In this document: positions 35,421-46,745 of the stretch, one piece after another
Layout of the letters: the number at the start of each line of letters is the position of its first letter
How positions within the stretch are numbered: the stretch's first letter is position 1
Source: an uncultured beta proteobacterium
GTDB taxonomy: Bacteria > Pseudomonadota > Gammaproteobacteria > Burkholderiales > SG8-39
Length of the DNA: 64,000 nucleotides
Reading direction: 5' to 3'
Assembly (NCBI GenBank): GCA_903859155.1
Contig: CAIOLO010000165.1
Span: forward strand, 1 to 64,000
Program-made: the position numbers and the translations under genes
The notes under the pieces: generated by a model
Databases searched by the model: none
Seen by the model: only the letters and a program-made list of their open reading frames with translations
What the model was told of the DNA's origin: nothing

Positions 35421-36749
35421 TCACCGGTCTTCGAGCCGATACTCGACATAGGCCCGGTCGCGCATCTGGCGCAACCAGTCCTGATAGGCCTCATCGCTTC
35501 TGCGATCGCGCAATGTCTTGCGCGCCTCGAGCCGCCTGCGGTCGTTGGAAACATCCGAGGTTCGCCGTTCGAGCACCTGTATGAGATGCCACCCGAACTG
35601 CGTCTTGACCGGCTCGCTGACCTCCAGGGGGTTCAGCCCCGTGAAAACCCGCTCGAATTCCGGCAGGGTATCGCCCGGCGATATCCAACCCAGGTCGCCA
35701 CCCCGCGCAGCCGAGGAGTCATCGGATTGCAGGCGCGCGAGTTCGGCGAAATCGGTGCCGTTGACGATGCGGTCACGAAGCAGGACAAGCTTGCGCTTTG
35801 CCTCCTCCTCCGAGGTCAATTCATTGGTGCGAACGAGAATATGGCGTACGCGGCTCTGCTCGGTCATCAGCGGTGCGGAGCCACCACGACGCTCGATCAC
35901 ACGCAGAATGTGAAAACCGGCTGGGCTGCGAAGCGCACTGCTGACCTGACCGACCTTCATCTTCAGCACGGCCTCGGCGAACAGTTCAGGCAGGCGATCG
36001 TGATCCCGCCACCCCATGTCACCGCCCTTCATGCCGTCTGGCGCATCTGAATAGGTGGCGGCAAGCTGCGCGAAGTCGCCCCCCTGCTCCAGTTTGCCAA
36101 CGACTTCCTGCGCGCGCGTGCGCGCGCGCTCGAGCTGGTCGGCGCTCGCCTGTTCGGGAACCCGCACCAGGATATGTCCAAGACGGATTTCACCCTGCGA
36201 TTCGGTCGCCTCTTTCTGCTCGAGGAGAAAATTTTCTATTTCGCTGTCGGCGATGTTGATACGGCTGTCCACCTCGCGCTCACGAACGCGCGCGATGAGG
36301 ATTTCCTTGCGCAACTCGTCCCGAAACTTGCTGAACAAGATCCCGTCGCCTTCCAGCCTGCTGCGAAACTCGGCCAGCGAGAGCTGGTTGGCCTCGGCGA
36401 TCCGCGAGACGGTGCGGTCCAGCTCCAGATCGTCGACGCGCATTGAGGTCTCTTTCGCGAACTGGAGTTGCACCCGCTCGGTGATGATCCGGTCGAGCAC
36501 CTGCTTCTCCAGCGCCTCGCGCAGTGGAATGGGCGTACCGCGACGGCGCAGCTCGTCCAGCGAGGACTCGATCTGCCGCTCAAGCTCGTTCCGGGTAATG
36601 ACCTCGTTGTTGACTACTGCCACGATCCGATCGACCAGGGTCACCCGTGAACGCGGCGTCTGGGCCTGGGCCTGGGCAGTCCCCGGAAGGTGCGCGAGAA
36701 TCGCCGCAAGCAGCAAAATCCTCGGCCAGTTTGGCAATGCTATTTTCAC
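35421..36749 (-). CDS. surA: Periplasmic chaperone / peptidyl-prolyl isomerase SurA
   Basis: SurA escorts outer-membrane proteins, notably LptD, through the periplasm. A signal peptide (ILLLAAILAHLPGTAQA) is followed by the chaperone N-domain (IVAVVNNEVITRNELERQI) and two parvulin domains: GEIRLGHILVRVPEQAS...GGDMGWRDHDRLPELF and SRVRHILVRTNELTS...GGDLGWISPGDTLPEF. A short C-terminal helix ends the protein. There is no ATG; GTG 36749 has AGAGG five bases upstream and gives 442 residues, while GTG 36755 is also in frame. It lies 42 bases downstream of lptD. Confidence 0.95.
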   Translation of the reverse strand: MKIALPNWPRILLLAAILAHLPGTAQAQAQTPRSRVTLVDRIVAVVNNEVITRNELERQIESSLDELRRRGTPIPLREALEKQVLDRIITERVQLQFAKETSMRVDDLELDRTVSRIAEANQLSLAEFRSRLEGDGILFSKFRDELRKEILIARVREREVDSRINIADSEIENFLLEQKEATESQGEIRLGHILVRVPEQASADQLERARTRAQEVVGKLEQGGDFAQLAATYSDAPDGMKGGDMGWRDHDRLPELFAEAVLKMKVGQVSSALRSPAGFHILRVIERRGGSAPLMTEQSRVRHILVRTNELTSEEEAKRKLVLLRDRIVNGTDFAELARLQSDDSSAARGGDLGWISPGDTLPEFERVFTGLNPLEVSEPVKTQFGWHLIQVLERRTSDVSNDRRRLEARKTLRDRRSDEAYQDWLRQMRDRAYVEYRLEDR

Positions 36750-36791
36750 ATCCACCTCTAGGTGCAGGCCACAGGCTCGTCGGAGACGTTT

Positions 36792-39047
36792 TCAATAATC
36801 ATCATAATCTCCGGTTCGCCCCGGATTGAGCGTCTGATTCAGGCGCGTGTAACCGGGAATATTGCGCTTCAGCGCCTCCAGGGGATTGGAACCGATTTGC
36901 GAAAACCCCTTTAGTTCAAGCTGTAGAAAAACCGCATGGGTCGCAATACCCGCGGCCGCGGCAAAGCGCTGAATCACAATCCGGCCGATCCAGCAGTCGT
37001 CATTGTATTCGAAGCCCGCCATGCCTTCGACCACGCGATGATCGCGGATCGAATAATTGTAACGGCCCACGCCATAGACCTTGCCGGTCAAGGGCCATTG
37101 CGAAGAAACGTCCACCTGTCTGAACTGATCGCGCAAAAAACGATAGCTCAGATTCAGGGTCTTATGGACTTCCGGCTGATAACGTGTCGCCACTGTAAGG
37201 CGCTCGACCCTGGATTCCCTGCTGCTGTATTGAGTTGCCCCCTCCAGCGTCCAGCGCGGTGCCACGCGTCCGGCAACCGAGGCAAGCCAATCCGAGGAGA
37301 AAAAATCGCGCGGTGACGAGGCCGGATCGAGCGTCACCTGCTGGCGGGCGAAATAGTAGCGCTGCGCAATGGTGGCGCGAAACGCCTCCTGACCGCTCGA
37401 GGGCGCGAGCAGACGCGAGGTCAACGCCAGGGTGACCTGATTGGCGTCGTTGATGCGGTCGCCGCCGGTAAATCCGTTTTCCGAAAAAATCTGTGCGTAA
37501 TTGAAATCGGACGCGGCAGTATCGAACAGCGGGATCTGGCGCTGATCCTTGTACGGAACATAAAGATAATAGGCGCGCGGCTCCAGAGTCTGCTGGAAGG
37601 ACTGCCCGAAATACGCCGAATTCCGCTCAAACACCAGCCCGGAGTCAACCGAAAAGACCGGGAGCGACCGCTGAATTGAGGTATTTGCGCCCGCGGCGGC
37701 ATTGGAAAGGTTGTAAGTGGTCGAATGCAGGCCGATCTTCGGCGTGACAAAAGCACCCGAGGCCAATAGAGGAATGGCCAGACTCGGGTTAAATGTCGTA
37801 CGCACTCCCCGCACCTGCGTGGGGTGGTGAAAATCCACCATTTCGCCATTTATGTTGAAGTCGGTACCGTGAATGTCCGGCCGACTGGCGGCCATGCGCA
37901 ACTGCGGCAGGCGTGAATATTGCGTCGGTACAAACACATCGGGCAGCTGCAGCGTCTGGAATGACTGCGCGCGCAGATTGGCGCTCCAGATTCCATCTCC
38001 CCACCAGGTACCCGTGTAACCCGCAAAACCCTCGCGCGGCAGATAGGTCTGCGATACAAAATTCACCCGGCTGGAGAGGTCGCGAAAATAATCACTGTCG
38101 GATACCTTGTTCAGGCTCAGCCCTCCACTGTAGGGCCCGCTGTCGAAACCGTGCACCAGCGAAATCGCCGATCGCCGTCCGCCGCGCACCTGATCCTCGG
38201 GCAGATACTCGATGCGCGCGTTGCCGCGGCTGCTGGGCTCGAGGTAGCGAAACTCGCTGCCAACGATCAGCCCCCGCTTTGCCATGTAGCGCGGCGTCAC
38301 GGTAAGGTCGCGATTGGGGGCAAGATTTAAATAGTAAGGCAGCGAAACTTCAGGCCCGTTCTTGCCGCTGGTTCCCAGAGTGGGTGACAAAAATCCGGAC
38401 TTGCGCTGCCTGTTCAGGGAAAAATCCAGGTACGGTGTTGTCAGGATCGGGGTGCCGAGAAAATGAACCGTCGCCCAGCGCGCGGTGCCCACTTCGCGTC
38501 CGTAATCCAGACTCAACTCCCCCACCTGCATGTACCAGGAATCGTCACCCGGCACGCAGGTGGTGAACGTCGCATCGATCAGGCGGTAAAGACCCTCGCC
38601 CTCGATGTCCATCCGGCTTGCCTCGCCCCGGGCACTGATCGTCTGCCCGTCGGCCCTGGACTTCGACGTAATGGTGTAAGCGGGGCTTTCAATGCTTCCA
38701 ATGGACTCCGCGGTGCGCAGGCGCAGTCCCGGACCGGTGATGACCGCGCCCTCCTGCTCCAGACGCACATTGCCCTTGGCCTCCACTTCTTCAGATTCAC
38801 TGCTGAACCGCAGCCAATCCGCGGCAATGCTGCGATTTCCACGGCGTAACAGGACGTCGCCCTCGGCAATCGTTTCCTTGTCCGCGACCCCGTCAATGCG
38901 CCGCGCAGAAAGCGAGGTCGGCAGGCCCGCGGCGCTGCTGCGCTGTGCGGTCGTCGACAGACGCAATCCGGGCTCCTGCGCGGCCAGCTGGCCTGCCGCA
39001 AATAACCAGCCGGCTAACGCCGCGACTCGAATGGTGAGAACGGACAT
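36792..39047 (-). CDS. lptD: LPS-assembly outer-membrane protein LptD
   Basis: LptD forms, with LptE, the pore that places LPS in the outer leaflet. The 751-residue protein has a signal peptide ending GQLAAQ and an N-terminal LptA/OstA-like domain (about 45-160, GVADKETIAEGDVLLRRGNR, VEAKGNVRLEQEGAVITGPG). A large beta-barrel with aromatic-rich strands follows, up to the end (LELKGFSQIGSNPLEALKRN). Only one cysteine pair is obvious (TCVPGD and DCWIG), fewer than in E. coli. It heads lptD-surA-pdxA-rsmA and is divergent from the amgK-murU unit. Confidence 0.95.
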   Translation of the reverse strand: MSVLTIRVAALAGWLFAAGQLAAQEPGLRLSTTAQRSSAAGLPTSLSARRIDGVADKETIAEGDVLLRRGNRSIAADWLRFSSESEEVEAKGNVRLEQEGAVITGPGLRLRTAESIGSIESPAYTITSKSRADGQTISARGEASRMDIEGEGLYRLIDATFTTCVPGDDSWYMQVGELSLDYGREVGTARWATVHFLGTPILTTPYLDFSLNRQRKSGFLSPTLGTSGKNGPEVSLPYYLNLAPNRDLTVTPRYMAKRGLIVGSEFRYLEPSSRGNARIEYLPEDQVRGGRRSAISLVHGFDSGPYSGGLSLNKVSDSDYFRDLSSRVNFVSQTYLPREGFAGYTGTWWGDGIWSANLRAQSFQTLQLPDVFVPTQYSRLPQLRMAASRPDIHGTDFNINGEMVDFHHPTQVRGVRTTFNPSLAIPLLASGAFVTPKIGLHSTTYNLSNAAAGANTSIQRSLPVFSVDSGLVFERNSAYFGQSFQQTLEPRAYYLYVPYKDQRQIPLFDTAASDFNYAQIFSENGFTGGDRINDANQVTLALTSRLLAPSSGQEAFRATIAQRYYFARQQVTLDPASSPRDFFSSDWLASVAGRVAPRWTLEGATQYSSRESRVERLTVATRYQPEVHKTLNLSYRFLRDQFRQVDVSSQWPLTGKVYGVGRYNYSIRDHRVVEGMAGFEYNDDCWIGRIVIQRFAAAAGIATHAVFLQLELKGFSQIGSNPLEALKRNIPGYTRLNQTLNPGRTGDYDDY

Positions 39048-39115
39048 GTGGATGAAACGGGGAATTTGTGATGAAGGCGAATGCTAAAATCGCACAATTC
39101 AATGCGGAAGGCAAC

Positions 39116-39159
39116 ATGGATTGGCTGATTGTGCTGAAACAGGGCCTGCCGCTTCCAAA

Positions 39160-39163
<4 letters not shown>
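39116..39163 (+). CDS. Putative 15-residue leader peptide coupled to the sugar kinase gene
   Basis: A short frame ATG...TGA encodes MDWLIVLKQGLPLPK. It has the best ribosome site of the region (GGAAGG five bases upstream), and its stop overlaps the kinase start as ATGA. The kinase ATG itself has no ribosome site, so its translation may depend on re-initiation after this peptide. It could also be a decayed start region. Confidence 0.45.
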
Positions 39164-40910
<1,747 letters not shown>

Positions 40911-40955
40911 AAGATGCCCGGGGCGGCAGTCACTGCATGACTCTATACTTGCCGC

Positions 40956-42260
40956 ATGAGTGAATTCCTGAACCAGGCCAGGCGCCGCGCAGCGCTTTGC
41001 CGACACATGAAGGGCGGCGTGGCAATCCTGCCCACGGCCCCCGAGCGCCTGAGAAACCGCGACAGCGATTACCTGTACCGCTTCGACAGCTATTTTTATC
41101 ACCTGACGGGCTTTCCCGAACCAGAGGCAGTGATGGTCCTGATTGCCGGGTCACAGCCCAAATCGGTTCTTTTTTGCCGCGACAAAAATGTCGAGCGCGA
41201 ATTGTGGGAAGGTTTCCGCTTCGGCCCGGCGGCTGCGCGCGAACGCTTCGGTTTCGATGAAGCCCATTCGTACGCCAGAATGGACGAAGTAATCCCCGGG
41301 TTGCTCGCCGATCAGCCCACGCTCCACTACATGCCTGGAGCCGATGCGGCCTGGGATGCGCGGATCATGTCCTGGCTCAACCAGGTGCGCGCGCAGTCAC
41401 GCGCCGGGATCTGCGCGCCATCGCAAATCCAGGACCTGCGACCGGTGCTCGACGAGATGCGCCTCATCAAGGACAAAACCGAGATCGCCACGATGCGCCG
41501 CGCGGCGGCGATCTCCGACGCCGCTCACCGTCGCGCCATGCAGGCAACGCGTCCGGGCATGCACGAATATGGGATCGAGGCCGAATTGCTTTACGAGTTT
41601 CGCCGGCAGGGAGCGCAGTATCCGGCCTACTGGCCGATTGTCGCCGGCGGCGCGAATGCCTGCGTGCTGCATTATCGCGACAACAATGCGCCGATGCGCG
41701 ATGGCGAACTGCTGCTGGTAGATGCCGGGTGCGAACTCGATGGTTACGCCTCGGACATCACCCGCACCTGGCCGATCGGCGGCAGGTTTTCAGGACCGCA
41801 GCGTGCCATTTACGAACTGGTGCTTGCCGCACAGACCGCCGCCATCGCCAAGGTATCCCCAGGCAATCACTGGAACGAACCCCATGATGCTGCAGTGGAA
41901 ACGCTGGCGCGCGGCTTTATTGACCTGGGTCTGTGCAGGGGCAGTCTCGCCGAGGTGCTGGAAAAGGAAGATTACAAGCGCTTCTACATGCATCGCACCG
42001 GTCACTGGCTGGGGCTGGACGTGCATGATGTCGGCGAGTACAAGACTGCCGGCGCGTGGCGTGACCTGAAGCCGGGCATGGTGTTGACGGTCGAGCCCGG
42101 CTGCTATATTCGTCCCGATGACGCCGTGCCGCGGGAGTACTGGAATATCGGCGTGCGCATCGAAGATGACGTCCTGGTCACCACAAACGGCTGCGAAGTG
42201 CTCACCCAGGCCACCCCAAAGACCGTCGCCGACATCGAAGCGTTGACGGGCTCGGCCTGA
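40956..42260 (+). CDS. pepP: Xaa-Pro aminopeptidase
   Basis: PepP removes N-terminal residues before proline. The 434-residue protein has an N-terminal creatinase-like domain (FDSYFYHLTGFPEPEAVMVLI) and a pita-bread metal domain: LLVDAGCELDGYASDITRTWP (two Asp), MHRTGHWLGLDVHDVGEY (His), LTVEPGCYI and VRIEDDVLVT (two Glu). All five metal ligands are present. pepP-ubiH is a conserved proteobacterial pair. Confidence 0.96.
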   Translation: MSEFLNQARRRAALCRHMKGGVAILPTAPERLRNRDSDYLYRFDSYFYHLTGFPEPEAVMVLIAGSQPKSVLFCRDKNVERELWEGFRFGPAAARERFGFDEAHSYARMDEVIPGLLADQPTLHYMPGADAAWDARIMSWLNQVRAQSRAGICAPSQIQDLRPVLDEMRLIKDKTEIATMRRAAAISDAAHRRAMQATRPGMHEYGIEAELLYEFRRQGAQYPAYWPIVAGGANACVLHYRDNNAPMRDGELLLVDAGCELDGYASDITRTWPIGGRFSGPQRAIYELVLAAQTAAIAKVSPGNHWNEPHDAAVETLARGFIDLGLCRGSLAEVLEKEDYKRFYMHRTGHWLGLDVHDVGEYKTAGAWRDLKPGMVLTVEPGCYIRPDDAVPREYWNIGVRIEDDVLVTTNGCEVLTQATPKTVADIEALTGSA

Positions 42261-42270
42261 TCCGCCGGTC

Positions 42271-43473
42271 ATGGACTCCTCCTATGATGTGGTCATCGCA
42301 GGCGGCGGGCCGGTGGGCGCGCTGCTCGCGCTGGCCCTTGGCGAATCGCCGCTCTCCTTGTTGCACGTCGATAGCGCGGAAGCTGGAACAGGAACGAGAG
42401 CGGGAATAGGAACCGGGGCGGGGGCAGAGCGTCCGATTGCCCTGTCGCATGGTTCGCGGCTGCTACTCGACCGTTACGGCGTATTCAGGAGAATTCACAA
42501 CACGCCCATCTTGACCATCCACGTATCACAACGCGGGGGTTTCGGCCGCACGCTCATGCGCGCAGACGATTATGCGCTGCCGGCGCTGGGCTATGTCGCA
42601 GCCTACAGCGCGATTCGCGCCGCAATGGCTGGTGAATCAAAATCCGCGCCGCTCATCGGGCGCGTCACCGCCTGGTCCGACGCACCTGCCGGCCTGTCGG
42701 TCAGCCTGCAGTTGCCCGACGCGGGGCATCGCGAGGTTCAGACACGCCTACTGGTTCTCGCCGACGGCGGTGCATCCGAAATGCGCGCCAGCTCGCCCCC
42801 CAAAGGCGCTGCAAGCGCGGGGGTGTCTCGCATTCGCGACTACGCTCAAAGCGCGCTCGTCGCACAGGTTCAGGCGGAGAAACCTCACCGCAATACCGCG
42901 TACGAACGCTTTACACCGCAAGGGCCCCTGGCCTTGCTGCCCAACGACGAGGGATACGCCATGGTCTGGTGCACCCGCGCCGAAGAAGCGCTCGAATTGC
43001 GCGAAATGGGCGACAGGGCTTTTCTCGACAGGCTGGGCGCGAGGTTCGGAGCACGCCTGGGAAAATTCGTGGCCTGCAGCAAACGCCAAAGTTTCCCGCT
43101 TGCGTTGCGTTACCTGACGGCCGGCACCGCCCCCAGGGTGATTGCCATCGGCAACGCGGCGCAAACACTGCACCCGGTAGGCGGCCAGGGAATGAATCTG
43201 GGGTTGCGCGATGCCTGGGAGCTCGCGGCTTCTATCCTCAAACGATTGAGCGTTCTCGATCAGCCTGATTTTTCTGCCGGGTTCATGGCGCAGCGCAGCG
43301 CCGACCGGCGCGCGGAAATCAGCCTTACCGATTCGCTGGTGCGCGTTTTTTCGCATCCCGACCGGCTTGTTGGGGCGGCCCGAGGCGCCGCACTGATGGC
43401 TATTGACACGCTTCCCCGGGCTCGGCGGCTTCTGGCCGCGGCCATGATGTACGGTTTGCGTTCCGGGCGCTGA
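42271..43473 (+). CDS. ubiH: UbiH-family FAD monooxygenase (second copy)
   Basis: A 400-residue ubiquinone-pathway hydroxylase directly after pepP, as with ubiH elsewhere. Dinucleotide loop VVIAGGGPVGALLALAL, RPIALSHGSRLLLDRYGVF, a DG region reading VLADGGASEMR, and the C-terminal IGNAAQTLHPVGGQGMNLGLRDA. Relative to the 17251 copy, GDAGH is replaced by GNAAQ, which is common in this subfamily. An unusual Gly/Thr/Ala-rich insert (AGTGTRAGIGTGAGAE, residues about 38-53) replaces the usual short loop and looks like a repeat expansion. Confidence 0.9.
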   Translation: MDSSYDVVIAGGGPVGALLALALGESPLSLLHVDSAEAGTGTRAGIGTGAGAERPIALSHGSRLLLDRYGVFRRIHNTPILTIHVSQRGGFGRTLMRADDYALPALGYVAAYSAIRAAMAGESKSAPLIGRVTAWSDAPAGLSVSLQLPDAGHREVQTRLLVLADGGASEMRASSPPKGAASAGVSRIRDYAQSALVAQVQAEKPHRNTAYERFTPQGPLALLPNDEGYAMVWCTRAEEALELREMGDRAFLDRLGARFGARLGKFVACSKRQSFPLALRYLTAGTAPRVIAIGNAAQTLHPVGGQGMNLGLRDAWELAASILKRLSVLDQPDFSAGFMAQRSADRRAEISLTDSLVRVFSHPDRLVGAARGAALMAIDTLPRARRLLAAAMMYGLRSGR

Positions 43474-43817
43474 ACGCAGCCGGTGGTCGCACGGTGAGCG
43501 AACGCCCCAACCCTCGATCGGCACGCGAGACCTTTTTCGCCGTCCGTGACTTGCACGCGGGCCGCGGGTGCCGCGGGGACATGCGCGTTGTTGGCGAAAA
43601 TCCTGCAATTCTGTTGCACAGAAGCACATTCCTGCGCGAAAAATGATCTTTTCCTGACCGCCAGAGAACGGCGCCGAACGCATAGCATTTGCGGGACACC
43701 CCGTCAATGCCCACCTCCGCAGGAATCGTCATTTTGCAGCGGCAATCCTCTCATGTGAAAAGCGATTCGGTATAGAATTACCGCCCCCCGCGAAAATAAA
43801 ATCCTGAATTAATCAAT
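43474..43817. other. 344-base region upstream of dusB
   Basis: No gene is supported. The left two-thirds is GC-rich without motifs I recognise. The right end holds a likely dusB-fis promoter (43771-43776) and an AT-rich leader of about 30 bases with no Shine-Dalgarno sequence before dusB. Confidence 0.6.
43771..43776 (+). promoter_or_regulatory. Candidate -10 element of the dusB-fis promoter
   Basis: TATAGA(AT) lies 42 bases before the dusB start, with a weak -35 region and a strongly C/G-rich stretch (CCGCCCCCCGCG) just downstream. In enterobacteria the dusB-fis promoter is under stringent and growth-rate control through a GC-rich discriminator; a similar control here is an inference. Confidence 0.5.
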
Positions 43818-44831
43818 ATGCAGATCGGCGCGCATTTGCTGCGCAACAATCTTCTTGTCGCGCCCATGGCAGGCGTCACTGATCGTCCGTTCCGCCAGCT
43901 TTGCAAGAAGTTCGGCGCCGGGCTGGCCATCTCCGAAATGGTTGCGTCGAACTCACTCCTTTGGGGAAGCGAAAAAACGCGACGGCGGGCCAATCACGAC
44001 GGCGAAGTGGAGCCTATCGCAGTGCAGATCGCCGGCGCCGATCCGCAGATGATGGCCAACGCGGCGCGCTACAACGTCGACGCGGGTGCGCAGATCATCG
44101 ATATCAACATGGGTTGCCCGGCGAAAAAGGTCTGCAACGCCATGGCGGGTTCCGCGTTGCTGCGCGACGAATCCCTGGTGGGCCGGATACTCGAAGCCGT
44201 GGTCAATGCGTCAAAGGTGCCGGTCACGCTCAAATTTCGCACCGGCTGGGACACGCTGAGCAAGAACGCACTGACCGTGGCGCACATTGCCGAGGAAAGC
44301 GGCATCCGCATGCTGTCGCTGCATGGCCGCACCCGCGCCTGTGGTTTTTCCGGACATGCGGAATACGACACCATCCGCGCCGTAAAGCGCGCCACACGCG
44401 TTCCGGTGGTGGCCAATGGCGATATTTCCACGCCCGAAGAGGCCAAACAAGTGCTCGAATACACTGGGGCGGATGGCATCATGATCGGGCGCGCCGCACA
44501 GGGGCGCCCATGGATATTCCGCGAAATCGAGCATTACCTGGCGACCGGTGGCAAACTGCCGCCGCCGCTGGTCGAGGAAATTCATCAGGTGCTGATCGCG
44601 CACCTGCAGGACTTATACGGGTTCTACGGCAAGGAACGCGGCGTCAAGGTCGCGCGCAAACACATCTCCTGGTACACCAAGGGATTGGCGGGTTCGGCGA
44701 GTTTCCGGCACCGCATGAACCAGATCGAACAATGCGAAGAGCAGCTCGCCGCGGTTGACGGCTTTTTCAAGCAGATGACGCAGCAAAGCATGCATCTTCA
44801 ATACCTGGAATTTGAGGAGGCGGCGGCATGA
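43818..44831 (+). CDS. dusB: tRNA-dihydrouridine synthase B
   Basis: An FMN enzyme reducing specific uridines of tRNA, 337 residues. N-terminal LLVAPMAGVTDRPFRQLC, catalytic-Cys region DINMGCPAKKVCNAMAGSALLRDE, LKFRTGWD, LSLHGRTRACGFSGHAEYD and ANGDISTPEEAKQVLEYTGADGIMIGRAAQGRPWIF (FMN phosphate loop) are all present. It overlaps fis (ATGA), the order also found in gammaproteobacteria. Confidence 0.96.
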   Translation: MQIGAHLLRNNLLVAPMAGVTDRPFRQLCKKFGAGLAISEMVASNSLLWGSEKTRRRANHDGEVEPIAVQIAGADPQMMANAARYNVDAGAQIIDINMGCPAKKVCNAMAGSALLRDESLVGRILEAVVNASKVPVTLKFRTGWDTLSKNALTVAHIAEESGIRMLSLHGRTRACGFSGHAEYDTIRAVKRATRVPVVANGDISTPEEAKQVLEYTGADGIMIGRAAQGRPWIFREIEHYLATGGKLPPPLVEEIHQVLIAHLQDLYGFYGKERGVKVARKHISWYTKGLAGSASFRHRMNQIEQCEEQLAAVDGFFKQMTQQSMHLQYLEFEEAAA

Positions 44832-45079
44832 CGACGGCATTGAGGCAGGGCAACGAGATCGCTGACAGCGTTCGCCGTTCGCTGGAACGCTATTTCAAGG
44901 ACCTGGATGGAACGCGCCCGCACTCCATTTACGACATGGTTCTGAAAAATGTTGAACGCCCGATGCTCGAGGCGGTCCTCGACCATGCCGCAGGCAACCA
45001 GACCATCGCGGCGGAAATGCTCGGCATCAACCGCAATACGCTGCGCAAGAAGATCCACGCTCTGAAAATCAAGAGCTGA
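44828..45079 (+). CDS. fis: Fis-family nucleoid-associated DNA-binding protein
   Basis: An 83-residue protein with the Fis core helices ([23 protein letters not shown]) and C-terminal helix-turn-helix ([26 protein letters not shown]). It is shorter at the N-terminus than E. coli Fis (98), as is usual for betaproteobacteria, so the beta-hairpin that activates Hin recombinase may be reduced. Coupled to dusB. Probably high in fast growth. Confidence 0.94.
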   Translation: MTTALRQGNEIADSVRRSLERYFKDLDGTRPHSIYDMVLKNVERPMLEAVLDHAAGNQTIAAEMLGINRNTLRKKIHALKIKS

Positions 45080-45137
45080 AACACCTCCGGATGCCTGCCG
45101 CGCGGCGAACCAACACGATCACAATCGCCAGGAAAAC

Positions 45138-46703
45138 ATGAATATCACCATACGCCGGGCGCTCATCAGCGTCTCAGACAAAAGCGGCCTGGAAGAACTG
45201 GCTAGGGCGCTGACCGGGCTGGGGGTCAGCATTCTCTCCACCGGCGGCACCGCCAAGGCTTTGACACAATACGGCATACCGGTTACCGAAGTCTCCGATT
45301 ACACCGGTTTTCCCGAGATGCTCGACGGCCGGGTCAAAACCCTCCATCCGCGCATCCATGGCGGCCTGCTCGCCAGGCGCGATCTGCCGGAGCACATGCA
45401 GGCAATCCGGGCGGCGGACATCGAACCGATAGACCTGGTCGTGGTCAATCTTTATCCCTTCGAAAAAACGGTGGCACGCCGCGATTGCACCCTGGAAGAA
45501 GCCATCGAAAACATCGATATCGGCGGGCCGAGCATGCTGCGCGCTGCGGCCAAGAACCACCCTGGAGTCGCCGTCGTCGTGGACCCGGACGACTATGCGG
45601 CCATCATCGCCGAATTGCGCGCCAACCAAGGAGCCCTGGGCGCCGCGCGCCGCTTCGAACTGGCGAAAAAAGTCTATACCCATACCGCAGCCTACGACGC
45701 GGCCATCAGCAACTACCTGACCGGACTTGACGCAGACGGCAAGCGCAAACAATGGCCCGATCGGCTCACGCTCCAGTTCGAGAAGATGCAGGATATGCGC
45801 TATGGGGAAAACCCCCATCAGAGCGCCGCGTTCTACCGCGATGCCAGCCCTTTTGCCGGCGCCATCGCCGGGTATCGCCAGATTCAGGGCAAGGAACTCT
45901 CCTATAACAACATCGGCGATGCCGATGCCGCCTGGGAGTGCGTGAAAACCTTCGACGCACCGGCATGCGTCATCGTCAAGCATGCCAATCCCTGCGGCGT
46001 GGCTGTCGGTGCTTCGCCGCTGGAGGCCTACCAGGCGGCACTGGCCTGCGATCCGACCTCGGCCTTTGGCGGCATCGTCGCCTTCAACCGCCCGCTGGAT
46101 GCGGCCACAGCCGAAGCCCTGTCAAAACTCTTCGTCGAAGTCGCCCTGGCACCGGAAATCCCCGAACCGGCCCGCAAAATCATGGCAGCAAAAGCCAATG
46201 TGCGTTTGCTCGAGATCCCGCCGGGAACCGCGGGCGCGGCTTTTGATCTCAAGCGCGTCGGCGGCGGATTGCTGGTCCAGACACCCGACAGCCGCAACCT
46301 TGCAGCCTCCGAACTTCGTGTGGCCACCCGTGTGGCGCCGACCCCGGCGCAACTGGCTGACCTGCTGTTCGCGTGGCGAGTCGCGAAGTTCGTGAAATCG
46401 AATGCCATCGTATTCTGCGGCGCAGGACGCACCCTCGGTGTCGGCGCCGGCCAGATGAGCCGTGTCGACAGTGCACGCATCGCCTCCATCAAAGCGCAGA
46501 ACGCCGGCTTGTCGCTCGAGGGTTCGGTGGTGGCGTCCGATGCTTTCTTTCCGTTTCGCGATGGCCTCGACGTGGTCGCGCAAGCCGGGGCGAAAGCCAT
46601 CATTCAACCCGGTGGCAGCATGCGCGACAACGAGGTGATAGCCGCGGCCGACGAATTGGGCATCGCCATGGTGTTCACCGGCGTACGCCACTTCCGCCAC
46701 TGA
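45138..46703 (+). CDS. purH: Bifunctional AICAR transformylase / IMP cyclohydrolase
   Basis: PurH does the last two steps to IMP. The 521-residue protein has an N-terminal MGS-like cyclohydrolase domain ([47 protein letters not shown]) and a C-terminal transformylase domain with [28 protein letters not shown] (catalytic Lys-His) and [18 protein letters not shown]. Complete. It follows fis by 58 bases and precedes purD. Confidence 0.97.
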   Translation: MNITIRRALISVSDKSGLEELARALTGLGVSILSTGGTAKALTQYGIPVTEVSDYTGFPEMLDGRVKTLHPRIHGGLLARRDLPEHMQAIRAADIEPIDLVVVNLYPFEKTVARRDCTLEEAIENIDIGGPSMLRAAAKNHPGVAVVVDPDDYAAIIAELRANQGALGAARRFELAKKVYTHTAAYDAAISNYLTGLDADGKRKQWPDRLTLQFEKMQDMRYGENPHQSAAFYRDASPFAGAIAGYRQIQGKELSYNNIGDADAAWECVKTFDAPACVIVKHANPCGVAVGASPLEAYQAALACDPTSAFGGIVAFNRPLDAATAEALSKLFVEVALAPEIPEPARKIMAAKANVRLLEIPPGTAGAAFDLKRVGGGLLVQTPDSRNLAASELRVATRVAPTPAQLADLLFAWRVAKFVKSNAIVFCGAGRTLGVGAGQMSRVDSARIASIKAQNAGLSLEGSVVASDAFFPFRDGLDVVAQAGAKAIIQPGGSMRDNEVIAAADELGIAMVFTGVRHFRH

Positions 46704-46743
46704 CCATGAAACCGGTGACATTGCCATGCAAACGGTGAACACA
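46704..46743. repeat. Imperfect 20-bp tandem repeat before purD
   Basis: Two 20-base units beginning CCATG(A/C)AA.C(G)GGTGA run in phase, and the purD start continues the pattern as CCATGAAGC. This looks like a small duplication of the translation-start region. Confidence 0.5.
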
Positions 46744-46745
46744 CC

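Noticed and set aside
34065-36050. 661-codon open frame on the plus strand
   Set aside because: It lies antisense to rsmA, pdxA and surA, which have complete family motifs. It has Arg/Ala/His-rich composition and no domain. High GC makes such frames common.
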